DNA from: QHWT01 sp963755695
GTDB lineage: Bacteria; Acidobacteriota; Vicinamibacteria; Vicinamibacterales; 2-12-FULL-66-21
Length of the DNA stretch: 64,000 bases
Assembly: GCA_963755695.1 (NCBI GenBank)
Contig: CAVWLB010000001.1
Span: 434,001-498,000 of the forward strand
Reading direction: 5' to 3'
A program made the position numbers and the translations under genes. The stretch's first letter is position 1. Each line of letters opens with the position of its first letter. Shown one piece after another: positions 19,467 through 27,766 of the stretch. The notes beneath the pieces are model-generated. The model was not told the origin of the DNA and made no database searches. It saw only the letters and a program-made list of their open reading frames with translations.

Positions 19467-19537
19467 TGTGCCGGCGGGTGGCTGGCCGGGTCGTGATGGT
19501 CCGGTGACGAAGCCATGATGATGTTGTCGGAGACCTT

Positions 19538-21668
19538 GTGACGGGTCGTGTGATGTATGTCTTCGGCGATGTCCGGGTGGACCTCGGACGGCTGTGTGCC
19601 TTGCGCGGGGATTCTCCGATCCCGCTGGAGCCCAAGGCGTTCGACGTGCTTCGGTATCTGATCGAGCACCGCGATCGGGTGGTCACGAAAGACGAGCTCC
19701 TCGATGCCGTGTGGGCCGGCACATTCGTCACGCCCAACGCGCTCACGCGCGCCGTCGCACACCTCCGTCGGGCGCTGGGCGACGACGTGCACGACGCGAA
19801 ATTCATCGAGACGATCTCAAAGCGGGGCTATCGGTTCATTGCGGACGTGACGGTGGTGTCGAGCGGCGCCGCCGATGCGGCAGCCATGGTGTCACCGTCG
19901 CCGGTCTCCGTCCCTCCTCCGGTCCCCGCTCCGAGGTGGAGTGGCGCGCGTCTGAGCGTCGTGGCGATTGCGCTTGCGATCATTGCCACGGTGGCGGCGG
20001 TCGCGTGGAAGAGCGGCGCAACCCGGGAGAACGGCACGCCGTCAATCCGCCGTGTCACGACGCGAAGCGGGTACAGCGGCACGCCGTCGCTGTCACCCGA
20101 CGGTCCGCAGTGGTCTATGCCTCCGACACCACAGGGCGTCTGGAGCTCTACATCGTCGGTCTGGCGCCAGGTAGCGCCGAGATGACGCTCCCGAACGACG
20201 GAGGTCAGAACCGCGAGCCGGCATGGTCGCCCGACGGACAGTGGATCGCGTTTCACTCCGGAACGCGCGGGGGCATCTGGGTGGTGCAGTCGACCGGTGG
20301 CGTGCCGCGACAGGTCGTCGACTTCGGTTCCCATCCGGCGTGGTCTCCCGACAGCGTGCGTCTCGTCTTCACCTCCGACGCCGGGGGGATGACATCGCAG
20401 TCAATGTTGTGGACGGTGAGCCTCGATGGCAGCGACCCGCGCGAACTGACCCGGCTCGGCCAGTCGCCGGGCGGCCACCGCGCACCTGCGTGGTCGCACG
20501 ACGGACGGCTGGTCGCGTTCGTCGTGTCGCAGGGCGGATGGACAAACGAAATCTGGACGATCGACGTCGCTCGGGCAATCACGCACCGTGTTGCCCTCGC
20601 ACCGAACGGATCGAGTCCGTGCTTCGCGCCGGACGACCGTTCGGTTTACTGGGGCGGCTCCAACAAGGACGGCAACGGCCGGCTGTGGCGTCACGAGATT
20701 TCGGCGGACGGCGTTCCGATCGGAGACGAGGCCGTCGTACTGCCGCTTGGCGCGTCAATCATCGACGGCGTGACGATCGCTCCTTCGGGGACGATTGCGT
20801 TCGGCCTCGTCAACGAGGACAGCAACCTTTGGGCGGTCAACGTCGATCCACCGGCCGGGACTCGAACGAACCGGTCCGCTGGACTGACGATGTGGCGCGC
20901 AATACCGACATCGACTACTCGCGCGACGGCCGGATCGTTTACACGCAGATGGCGGTGGGGTTGGCGGTGTCGATCTTCGTGAGCCGCGACGATGGATCGG
21001 CCCGGGCGCCGCTGATTGCGGGCACGGACGCGTGGAACCCGCAGTGGGATCCGTCGATGAAGCGTGTGCTCATCGTTGGCGGTCCGAGCGGGCAGGGCGG
21101 GCTGGGCTGGCTGGACTTGGACACGCGGCGAACGACGACTCTTCCGATGAAGCTCGGCGACATGCGGCATCCTCGCCTGTCGCCTGACGGGCGTGAACTG
21201 GCCTTCCATGTGATCGAGCCGAACGGCGTCATGAATGTCTGGAGGCAGCCATTCGACGGTCCGCGAGTACAGCTGACGTCTGACACCGAAGCGATCTCGT
21301 ACCCCCAGTGGAGTCCCGACGGCCGCTCGCTGGCAGTCGAGATCAAGCGCGGCGGTCACACGCACATCGGGGTCGTCGCCCGCACGGGCGGCCCGATCGA
21401 GCAGCTCACGTTCGAGCAAGGACAGAGCTGGCCGCGCTCGTGGGCGCCGGACAACGATCGCATCGCGTTTGCGGGCCTTCGCAACGGCGTCTGGAACGTC
21501 TATTCGGTCTCGCGCTCGACTCGCGCGGTGACGCCGCTCACCCATTTCACCTCGGCGAGCGGCTACGTTCGCGACCCCGCGTGGTCTCCCCGTGGCAATC
21601 GCATCGTCTTCGAACGCGCAATGCGGACAGGCGGGGTCTGGACAATCGCATCCGAGAACGCGCAGTAG
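19538..21668 (+). CDS. Winged-helix DNA-binding protein with C-terminal beta-propeller (two frameshifts)
   Basis: Reconstructed at about 710 residues. The N-terminal ~100 residues are an OmpR/PhoB-type winged helix (LEPKAFDVLRYLIEHRDRVV, ISKRGYRFIADV). A single transmembrane helix follows near residue 150 (LSVVAIALAIIATVAAVAW), and the rest is a TolB/WD40-like propeller with repeated W-S-P-D-G motifs. This CadC-like layout puts DNA binding in the cytoplasm and sensing in the periplasm. Single missing bases at about 20103 and 20859 (a GGG run) split it into three frames. The start is a GTG at 19538 or the ATG 15 nt later. Target genes are unknown. Confidence 0.82.
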
Positions 21669-21711
21669 CCGCGGCGGGCCTGCGGTTACCCGTTGACCCC
21701 GGCACCAATCG

Positions 21712-21773
21712 CGTAAACCGCGAACCGCAAACCCCGAACCGCGACCGTAAACCCCGAACCGTCAACCGCGAAC
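21712..21773. repeat. Heptanucleotide array (CGYRAAC type) between convergent genes
   Basis: About nine consecutive 7-nt units, one of them only 6 nt, with consensus CGYRAAC. They end directly at the stop codon of the SRPBCC gene, in the gap left by the convergent winged-helix gene. Similar arrays with different unit sequences occur at 27672, 28971, 37396 and 45164. Confidence 0.8.
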
Positions 21774-22538
21774 TCAGGTTGTCCAGAAACCCGTAACCGA
21801 TTCGATTCGGCCGTCGGATCCGAGCACGAAAACGTTGGAGCCTTGCCCGCGCGGTTGTCCGTCCGGGCCGATCGCGGTCCAGTCGGCGAGCACCGTCCCT
21901 TGACAATGGCGGGCCTTGCCGGCCTTTTGCAGCCGCACGCCGGGCATGAACCGCTGCGCCGCTGTGACGTGATGCGCCAGGTCGTCCAGGCCGTCGATGC
22001 AACTGAAACGATCTCGCACCCGGACGTCGGGCGTGACGATGCTCTCGAGCGTGCGCTGACGATTGGCCTGGTTCGGCTCCGCCCATGCCGCGAACCACGT
22101 CTCGACGGTCTGATCGACGTCGCGATGCGCTTCGTTGGCGACGACGTTGGCAAACAGCGAGAGCTGATAGCGCCACCCCTGGACGTGGTGGTCGCGGATT
22201 GCGGCATCGGCGAATTCGTGCCGCAAGTGAACGCGCGTGCTCCGGCCGGAGACGTCCAGGCGAATCGTGACGCGCGATTCTCCCGGCGGAATCGGCTTGC
22301 CGGAGGCGTAGCCGTAGGTAAAGACGATGCGGTCGGGTGGCGAGACCTCGACGACCTCGCCAGACGCCTCAACGGCGCCCGGATAACGAATCAGGACGCG
22401 CCCACCGGGACGCGCGTCGATTGTGGATCCGGCGCCCCACCAGGAGGCCCAGCGTTCGCCGTCGGTGAAATAGCGGAAGACGAGCTCGCGGGGGGCTGCA
22501 ATGAGGATCGTGCGGTCGAGCGTGTGCGGAAGATCCAT
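21774..22538 (-). CDS. AHSA1/SRPBCC-domain protein with C-terminal SnoaL-like domain
   Basis: About 254 residues with two folds. The first ~140 are an activator-of-Hsp90-type SRPBCC domain (TLDRTILIAAPRELVFRYF, WASWWGAG, GGRVLIRYPG). The remainder resembles a nuclear-transport-factor-2/SnoaL-like cone (a helix-rich start ETWFAAWAEPNQANRQRTLE and a FVLGSDGRIESVTGFW strand end). Its ATG shares one base with the TAA of the upstream ArsR gene (TAATG), so the two are translationally coupled. ArsR-SRPBCC pairs are widespread, with a binding or enzymatic role for the SRPBCC partner that is poorly known. The 3' end abuts a heptanucleotide array. Confidence 0.82.
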   Translation of the reverse strand: MDLPHTLDRTILIAAPRELVFRYFTDGERWASWWGAGSTIDARPGGRVLIRYPGAVEASGEVVEVSPPDRIVFTYGYASGKPIPPGESRVTIRLDVSGRSTRVHLRHEFADAAIRDHHVQGWRYQLSLFANVVANEAHRDVDQTVETWFAAWAEPNQANRQRTLESIVTPDVRVRDRFSCIDGLDDLAHHVTAAQRFMPGVRLQKAGKARHCQGTVLADWTAIGPDGQPRGQGSNVFVLGSDGRIESVTGFWTT

Positions 22539-22909
22539 TACCTGCCCTTTCGTTTGCTGATGCGTTTCGGGGAGGCGCGCCCGGGCCGGGGTCCGCGCCT
22601 GGCGTGTTCGAGCTCCGCCTGGAGCTTCAACCGCCAGAGAGCGTCCGCCCACATGCGCTCGAGCGTTGCGGCGACGGGACCGAGCGCCTCGGGCCGCGCG
22701 CGGTAGAAGCGGTACCTGTGTTCGCGGCGGCACTCGACGAGACCGGCGTCGCTGAGCGCGCGCAACTGCAGCGAGACCGCGCCGAAGGAGACATCGGGCA
22801 TGGCGGCATGAATCTCCCCGGCGGCAAGCTCGCGACGCCACACCAGCCGGAGGATCTCGCAGCGACGCGGGGACGCGATGGCGGCGAAGATGGCCGGAGC
22901 GGGCTGCAC
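22538..22909 (-). CDS. ArsR-family transcriptional regulator
   Basis: About 123 residues from a GTG at 22909. The winged helix-turn-helix fits ArsR: IFAAIASPRRCEILRLV, then ELAAGEIHAAMPDVSFGAVSLQLRALSDAGLVECRR and a wing RYRFYRA. There are no clear metal-binding cysteines of the arsenite or zinc type, so the signal is uncertain. The basic C-terminus (RPGRASPKRISKRKGR) is unusual. An ATG in another frame at 22914 does not encode the HTH. A promoter at 22917-22945 places the likely transcript start at or next to the GTG, so translation may be leaderless. It heads the operon with the SRPBCC gene. Confidence 0.85.
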   Translation of the reverse strand: MQPAPAIFAAIASPRRCEILRLVWRRELAAGEIHAAMPDVSFGAVSLQLRALSDAGLVECRREHRYRFYRARPEALGPVAATLERMWADALWRLKLQAELEHARRGPRPGRASPKRISKRKGR

Positions 22910-22916
22910 GGCATTA

Positions 22917-22945
22917 ATTTAGATCAAACTAAAATGATATGTCAA
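22917..22945 (-). promoter_or_regulatory. Promoter with embedded operator for arsR-SRPBCC
   Basis: On the minus strand TTGACA (22945-22940) is a perfect -35 box, followed after 17 nt by CTAAAT (22922-22917) as -10. An inverted repeat TTTAG-N6-CTAAA (22918-22933, plus-strand reading) covers the -10 and adjoining spacer and is a natural site for autoregulation by the dimeric ArsR. The predicted transcript begins about at the GTG start codon. The AT-rich stretch stands out against its surroundings. Confidence 0.65.
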
Positions 22946-22988
22946 CCTCGAGTTGGAAGACCGGCGGAGATTTCGCCTGTCACGGATG

Positions 22989-23280
22989 CTCACGCAAGGG
23001 CGCCAAGGCGCAAAAGACGACGAGTGGGCGGCGGATTGCGCCTTCGCCGGCGCCCGCCTACGGCGGGCGTCGCGGAAGTCACCCGAGCTCCGAATACGAA
23101 CGGCCCTGGTCGCGTGCGCCGCTCGTATTCGTAGCTCGGGCGACCTCCTGGCCGCGCGAAGCGCGGCGGCGAAGGCGGCAGCGCAGCCGCTTCTCCCCAT
23201 GCGAGTGGTGTTGCAAGTGGGTCGTCACCCAACCAGGCGGACTCCCATTGTGCCTTCGCGCCCTGGCGCCCTTGCGTGAG
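22989..23280. repeat. Nested inverted-repeat element (MITE-like)
   Basis: Outer arms of 23 bp (22989-23011 and 23258-23280) match at 22 positions. Inner arms of 22 bp (23082-23103 and 23119-23140) match at 20 positions. Between them lie smaller palindromes, such as CGCCCGCC-TAC-GGCGGGCG. The whole 292-bp block has no convincing gene and would fold into one long branched stem. I see no clear target-site duplication and no transposase. It fits a non-autonomous palindromic element. Confidence 0.7.
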
Positions 23281-23404
23281 AGTGTTTGTCAGTGACGACT
23301 TGGCGAGTCGCCGTGACAGCAGTAACGTAGTCACGCCTTTCACGTTTGAGGTGAGTTGCGCTGGACGAACGCGCGCCGTGAGATGGTAGGCGTTGGGTTC
23401 GAGG

Positions 23405-23494
23405 GTAGGGCAGGTCTAAAGACCCGCCCTACAAGTGACGGTGTAGGGCGCCTCTTTAGAGAGGCGCCCGGCGAAGCCGGGTCTAAGACCCGGC
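23405..23494. repeat. Three consecutive hairpins at the 3' end of the molybdenum hydroxylase gene
   Basis: Hairpin 1 (23405-23432) has 13-bp arms with one mismatch. Hairpin 2 (23446-23469) has perfect 10-bp arms GGGCGCCTCT/AGAGGCGCCC. Hairpin 3 (23476-23494) has perfect 9-bp arms GCCGGGTCT/AGACCCGGC. GGTCT-(T)AA(G)-AGACC cores in hairpins 1 and 3 suggest a common origin. They sit just beyond the stop of the minus-strand gene ending at 23502, so they may terminate it; there is no T-run, so the terminator role is unproven. Confidence 0.65.
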
Positions 23495-23501
23495 GTAAAA
23501 G

Positions 23502-25728
23502 TTAGGTGGCCCAGGTCATTCCGCTCTTGCTGAGCGGCAACGTGCGGATGCGTTTGCCCGTGGCGGCGAAGATCGCGTTGCAGACCGCCGGCAGCATGGC
23601 GGCAGCGCCGGCTCGCCGAGGCCGGTCGGCGGATTGTTGGTCTTCAGGAAGTGCACTTCGATCTCCGGCGGCGCCTGCGCGATCCGCGATGGGCTGGTAC
23701 TCGTTGAAGTTGTTCTGCACCGCGTGTGCCGCCTTCGAACGTGATCTCCCACGCCATCAGGTGGCTGAGGCCGTCGATCACCGACGCCCTGCACCTGGTT
23801 GATCGCCATGCTCGGGTTGATGATCTGGCTGCCGATGTCGCCGGCGACCCAGACCTTGTTCACCTTGACGTGCGTTGCCGCGTCGACCGTGACCTCCGCG
23901 ACTTCCGCGAAGTAGCCGCGATGGCGAATACTGGAACGCGACGCCCATGCCCGGTGCCGGCGGCCAGCTTCTGCGTGCCCCAGCCGACTTCTCGCGAACG
24001 AGCTTGAGCACGCCGGCCGCGCGCGCCGCGATCGAACCCGTCGCTGTCCTTGTCGGCTCTGCTTGCGCGGACCGGTGAGCAGGTCGAGCCGGAACTGCAC
24101 CGGATCCTTCCCGGCCGCGTGCGCGAGCTCGTCGATGAACGACTGGAACACGCACGAGAAGGCGTTGCTGCCCGGCGCGCGCAGCGCCCCGGTCGGCACG
24201 CCGAGCGGCATCAGCGATGCCCCGAACGCGAAGTTCGTGCACGAAGCTGCGCCGGGAACTCGGGCGGCGCCGATAGCGGCCGACGGGGCGAACTGCTCGT
24301 CCCTCGCCGTAGGTCACGAAGTGATTCCGCCACGCGACGAGCTTGCCCGAGGCGTCGACGCCGCCCTTCAGGAAGTGGAACCCGCCGGGACGATAGTGAT
24401 CGTGGTGCATGTCGTCTTCGCGCGTCCACAGCAGCTTGACCGGCGACGCCGACTGCCTTCGCGATCGCGGCCGCTTCGACCATGTAGTCGTTGGTGAGTC
24501 GCCGGCCGAATCCGCCGCCGGCTCGCATCAGGTGGATGGTGATGTCGCTCTTCCGGCATGCCGAGCGTCTTCGCGACGAGCTGACGGCCCGCCTGCGGCG
24601 TCTGCGTCGGCGCCCAGATCTCGAACTTGCCGTCCTTGAATTGCGCGGTGCAGTTCTGCGGCTCGAGCGGCGCGTGCGAGATGAACGGATAGGCGTATGC
24701 GCGCTTCGACGACCTTCGCCGCGCCGCTGCAGGGCGGTGTCGGCGTCGCCGTCTTCACGGATCGAGAACCCCGGCGCCTGCTTCGAGAGCTCGAGCGCCC
24801 GCTTGGCGAATTCCGCGCTGCTTTGCTGGCGGTCGGGCCTTCGTCCCACTGCACCTTCAGCTTGCGTTCTCGCGGTGCGCGCCTGCCACCAGCTGTCGGC
24901 GACGATCGCGACGCCGCTGTGCAGCCCGGTCAGTTCCTTGCGTGCCCTCGACCACGAAACGCATGGCGGACGCCGGGCAGCGCCTTGATCTCGTCGAGGT
25001 TGGCGCTGACCACCTTGCCGCCGAACACCGGGCACTTCTCGTACACCGCGCACAGCATGCCGGGCAGCGTGAAGTCGATGCTGAAGAGCGGCTTGCCGGT
25101 GACGATCGACGGGTTGTCGACGCCCGGCGTCGGCTTGCCGATGATCTTGTAGTCCTTCGGATCCTTCAGCGGCACCGTCGAGACATCCGGCGGCGGCAGC
25201 GTCGCCGCCTTGGCCGCGAGCGTCGCCGTAGGTGGCCGACTTGCTGGTTGCGCGATGGAGCGACCTGTCCTGACGCGGTCGTCACACTCCGTTTCCGGCA
25301 CGCTCCAGGTCTGCGCGGCCGCTGCAACCAGCATCTGGCGCCCGGCAGCGCCGACCGGCGCAGCGGCTCCCAGTTGGTCGGCGTCGCGGTGCTGCCGCCG
25401 GCGTTCTGTCGGCCGTACCTTCTCGTCGAGGTCGGCCTGCTCGATCCTGACGTCCTTCCAGTCGACGTCGAGCTCCTCGGCGATGAGCATCGGCAGCGAG
25501 GTCTTGACGCCCTGGCCGATCTCCGGGTTCTTCGCCATGATCGTGACGATGCCGTCCGGCGTTGATCGTGATGAAGGCGATCGGCGAGAGCACCGGCGGC
25601 GGAGGCGCGCCCGGGGCCTGCGCGAACAGATCCGCGACCGGATCGAGATACGCGGCAATCATCAGGCCGCCGCCGGCGATGGCGGTGACGCGGAGGAACG
25701 AGCGGCGGTTCAGGACCATCGTGGTCAT
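23502..25728 (-). pseudogene. Molybdopterin-binding (xanthine dehydrogenase/IorB-type) large subunit, multiply frameshifted
   Basis: The start is clear: AAGGAGG before ATG at 25728, then a Tat signal (L-N-R-R-S-F-L-R-V) as in periplasmic isoquinoline 1-oxidoreductase-type large subunits. After that, recognisable segments appear in alternating frames: KNPEIGQGVKTSLPMLIAEE, NPSIVTGKPLFSIDFTLPGM, VYEKCPVFGGKVVSAN, APGSNAFSCVFQSFIDELA and VKVNKVWVAGDIGSQIINPS, ending GKRIRTLPLSKSGMTWAT at 23502. Ten or more single-base shifts are needed over about 742 codons. No segment seems deleted, so accumulated sequencing error is likelier than true loss. The intact enzyme would hydroxylate aldehydes or N-heterocycles. 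Confidence 0.72.
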
Positions 25729-25740
25729 GGCACGTCCTCC

Positions 25741-26247
25741 TTACTCGATCGCCGGCCTTCCTGGCCGGCTCGCTGGTGGTGGTTCGGCTGCGCGACAAAT
25801 CGGCCGCGCGGTGAATGGCTTGGCGGATGCGCAGGTAGGTGCCGCAGCGGCAGAGGTTGCCGTTCATCGCCTTGTCGATGTCGGCGTCGGTCGGCTCGCG
25901 GCTTCTGCGCCAGCAGCGCCGCCGCCGACATGATCTGGCCGGCCTGGCAGTAGCCGCACTGCGGGACGTCGATCTCCATGCCACGCGCGCTGCACGGGAT
26001 GCGAGCCGTCGGCCGACAGGCCTTCGATAGTCGTGATCGGCGCGCCGACGGCGGCCGACACCGGCGTCTGGCACGAGCGCACCGGCTGGCCGCCCAGATG
26101 CACCGTGCAGGCGCCGCACTGGCCGATGCCGCAGCCGAACTTCGTGCCTTTGAGATTCAGGACGTCGCGCAGGACCCAGAGCAGCGGCATGTCCGCCGGG
26201 ACGTCGACTGTGGTCGATTTGCCGTTGACGTTCAACGTATAGGCCAT
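25741..26247 (-). pseudogene. 2Fe-2S small subunit of the molybdenum hydroxylase (IorA-type), frameshifted
   Basis: The frame from 26247 gives the N-terminal plant-type ferredoxin domain with GTKFGCGIGQCGACTVHL and a following Cys in VRSCQTPV, which bind the first cluster. Two further frames supply QCGYCQAGQIMSAAALLAQ and GNLCRCGTYLRIRQAIH, the cysteines of the second cluster, so all cluster ligands are present. Frameshifts lie near 25985 and 25900. The exact stop is uncertain because different frames end at 25741 or overlap the large-subunit ATG. It passes electrons from the large subunit to an acceptor; a cytochrome partner is not present here. Confidence 0.75.
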
Positions 26248-26374
26248 GGCCTCGCTCCATCCGCTCTTGATGCGGACGCTTCGGCGAGAAGCGCATTCAG
26301 CGCACGGCTCGCCGCAACAACTCGTCGCGCAGCCGTTCAGGCTGCCGTAGACCGACTAGTATAGAGCAACCACT

Positions 26375-27724
26375 GTGTACCGGAATCTCTACGTCCAGGT
26401 CCTCGTCGGCATCGCGCTCGGCGTCATCGTCGGCATCTTCTGGCCCGACAGCGGCGCGGCAATGCGGCCGCTCGGCGATGGATTCATCAAGCTGATCCGG
26501 ATGCTCATCGCGCCGATCATCTTCACGACGATTGTCGTCGGCATTGCGCACATGGGTGAGATGAGGGAGGTCGGCCGTATCGGCTTGCGGGCCGTCATCT
26601 ACTTCGAAGTGGTGTCGACGCTCGCCCTCTTGATCGGCCTGGTTGTCGTCAATGTGCTGCAGCCCGGCGCGGGATTGCACGTGACCGCGACGCCGGCCGA
26701 CCTGCAGGCTGCCGCCGGATACGGCAGTCAGGCCGCGCAATCGCACGAGACGATCGCCGGCTTTTTCCTCAATTTGATTCCCACGACCGTGGTCGACGCG
26801 TTCGCCCGCGGCGACATCCTGCAAGTCCTCGTCGTTTCCACGCTGGCGGGAGTTGCGCTGCTCCGCCTCGGCGATCGCGTCAGGACGCTGGTCACGATTA
26901 TCGACCAGGCGTCGCAGGTGCTCTTCGCGGTCATCGGCATCATCATGCGGCTCGCGCCGATCGGTGCGTTCGGTGCGATGGCATTCACGGTCGGCCGCTA
27001 CGGCATTGGCTCGCTGCTGTCGCTGGGCAAGCTGATGGCCGGCGTCTACGTGACCTGTCTGCTGTTCGTGATCGTGGTGCTCGGCGGCATCCTGTGGATG
27101 TCGGGTCTCCGTCTCTTGCCGTTCCTCCGCTACATCGCAGAGGAATTGCTGATTGTGCTGGGCACCTCCTCTTCGGAGTCCGCGCTGCCGCGTCTCATGG
27201 CGAAGCTCGAACGTCTGGGCTGCAGCAAGTCGATCGTCGGCCTGGTCGTTCCCGCCGGCTATTCGTTCAATCTCGATGGCACCGCCATTTACATGACGAT
27301 GGCGGCCGTGTTCGTGGCGCAGGCGAGCGGCGTGCAACTGTCGCTCTGGCAGCAGCTATCGATCCTGGCGGTGCTGATGGTGACATCGAAGGGGGCCGCC
27401 GGAGTGACTGGTAGCGGGTTCATCACGCTGGCCGCCACGCTGTCGGCGGTGCCCGCAATTCCTCCCGCCGGCCTCGCGCTTCTGGTCGGCGTCGATCGGT
27501 TCATGTCGGAAGTGCGCGCGCTCACCAACATCACCGGCAATGCCGTTGCCACGGTTGCGATCGCGCGCTGGGACAATGCCCTCGATCTAACCCGGGCGCG
27601 CGCCATCCTCGCGCATCCGGGAGCGGCGGCGCGTGAACTCGACGCGGCGGTGCAGGCTCATGGGCTCGCTGAAGGCTCAGCATCAGGGCCCAGGACTCAG
27701 GCGGCTCATAACCCTAGGTCCTGA
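26375..27724 (+). CDS. dctA: C4-dicarboxylate/amino acid:cation symporter
   Basis: 449 residues, GTG start. About eight transmembrane helices plus two re-entrant loops typical of the DAACS family: the serine-rich LGTSSSESALPRLM loop and the NLDGTAIYMTMAAVF substrate/cation motif, with VTSKGAAGVTGSGFITL in the second hairpin. It takes up succinate, fumarate, malate or glutamate/aspartate with protons or sodium. The DctA label is by overall similarity; a GltP-type glutamate carrier is possible. The last ~18 residues (GSASGPRTQAAHNPRS) are encoded by a heptanucleotide array and are probably not functional. Confidence 0.88.
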   Translation: MYRNLYVQVLVGIALGVIVGIFWPDSGAAMRPLGDGFIKLIRMLIAPIIFTTIVVGIAHMGEMREVGRIGLRAVIYFEVVSTLALLIGLVVVNVLQPGAGLHVTATPADLQAAAGYGSQAAQSHETIAGFFLNLIPTTVVDAFARGDILQVLVVSTLAGVALLRLGDRVRTLVTIIDQASQVLFAVIGIIMRLAPIGAFGAMAFTVGRYGIGSLLSLGKLMAGVYVTCLLFVIVVLGGILWMSGLRLLPFLRYIAEELLIVLGTSSSESALPRLMAKLERLGCSKSIVGLVVPAGYSFNLDGTAIYMTMAAVFVAQASGVQLSLWQQLSILAVLMVTSKGAAGVTGSGFITLAATLSAVPAIPPAGLALLVGVDRFMSEVRALTNITGNAVATVAIARWDNALDLTRARAILAHPGAAARELDAAVQAHGLAEGSASGPRTQAAHNPRS

Positions 27725-27766
27725 AGCCGTGAGCCGCCCTGAGCCCTGAGACATGAGCCCTCAGCC
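27672..27766. repeat. Heptanucleotide array at the dctA/lhr convergent junction
   Basis: About 13 units of 7 nt. The left half follows a CTCAGG-type unit and the right half the reverse complement (CCTGAGC-type), so the array can fold back on itself. It includes the last codons and stop of dctA and reaches the stop of lhr. The symmetrical layout suits a bidirectional terminator, but no T-run is present. Confidence 0.75.
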
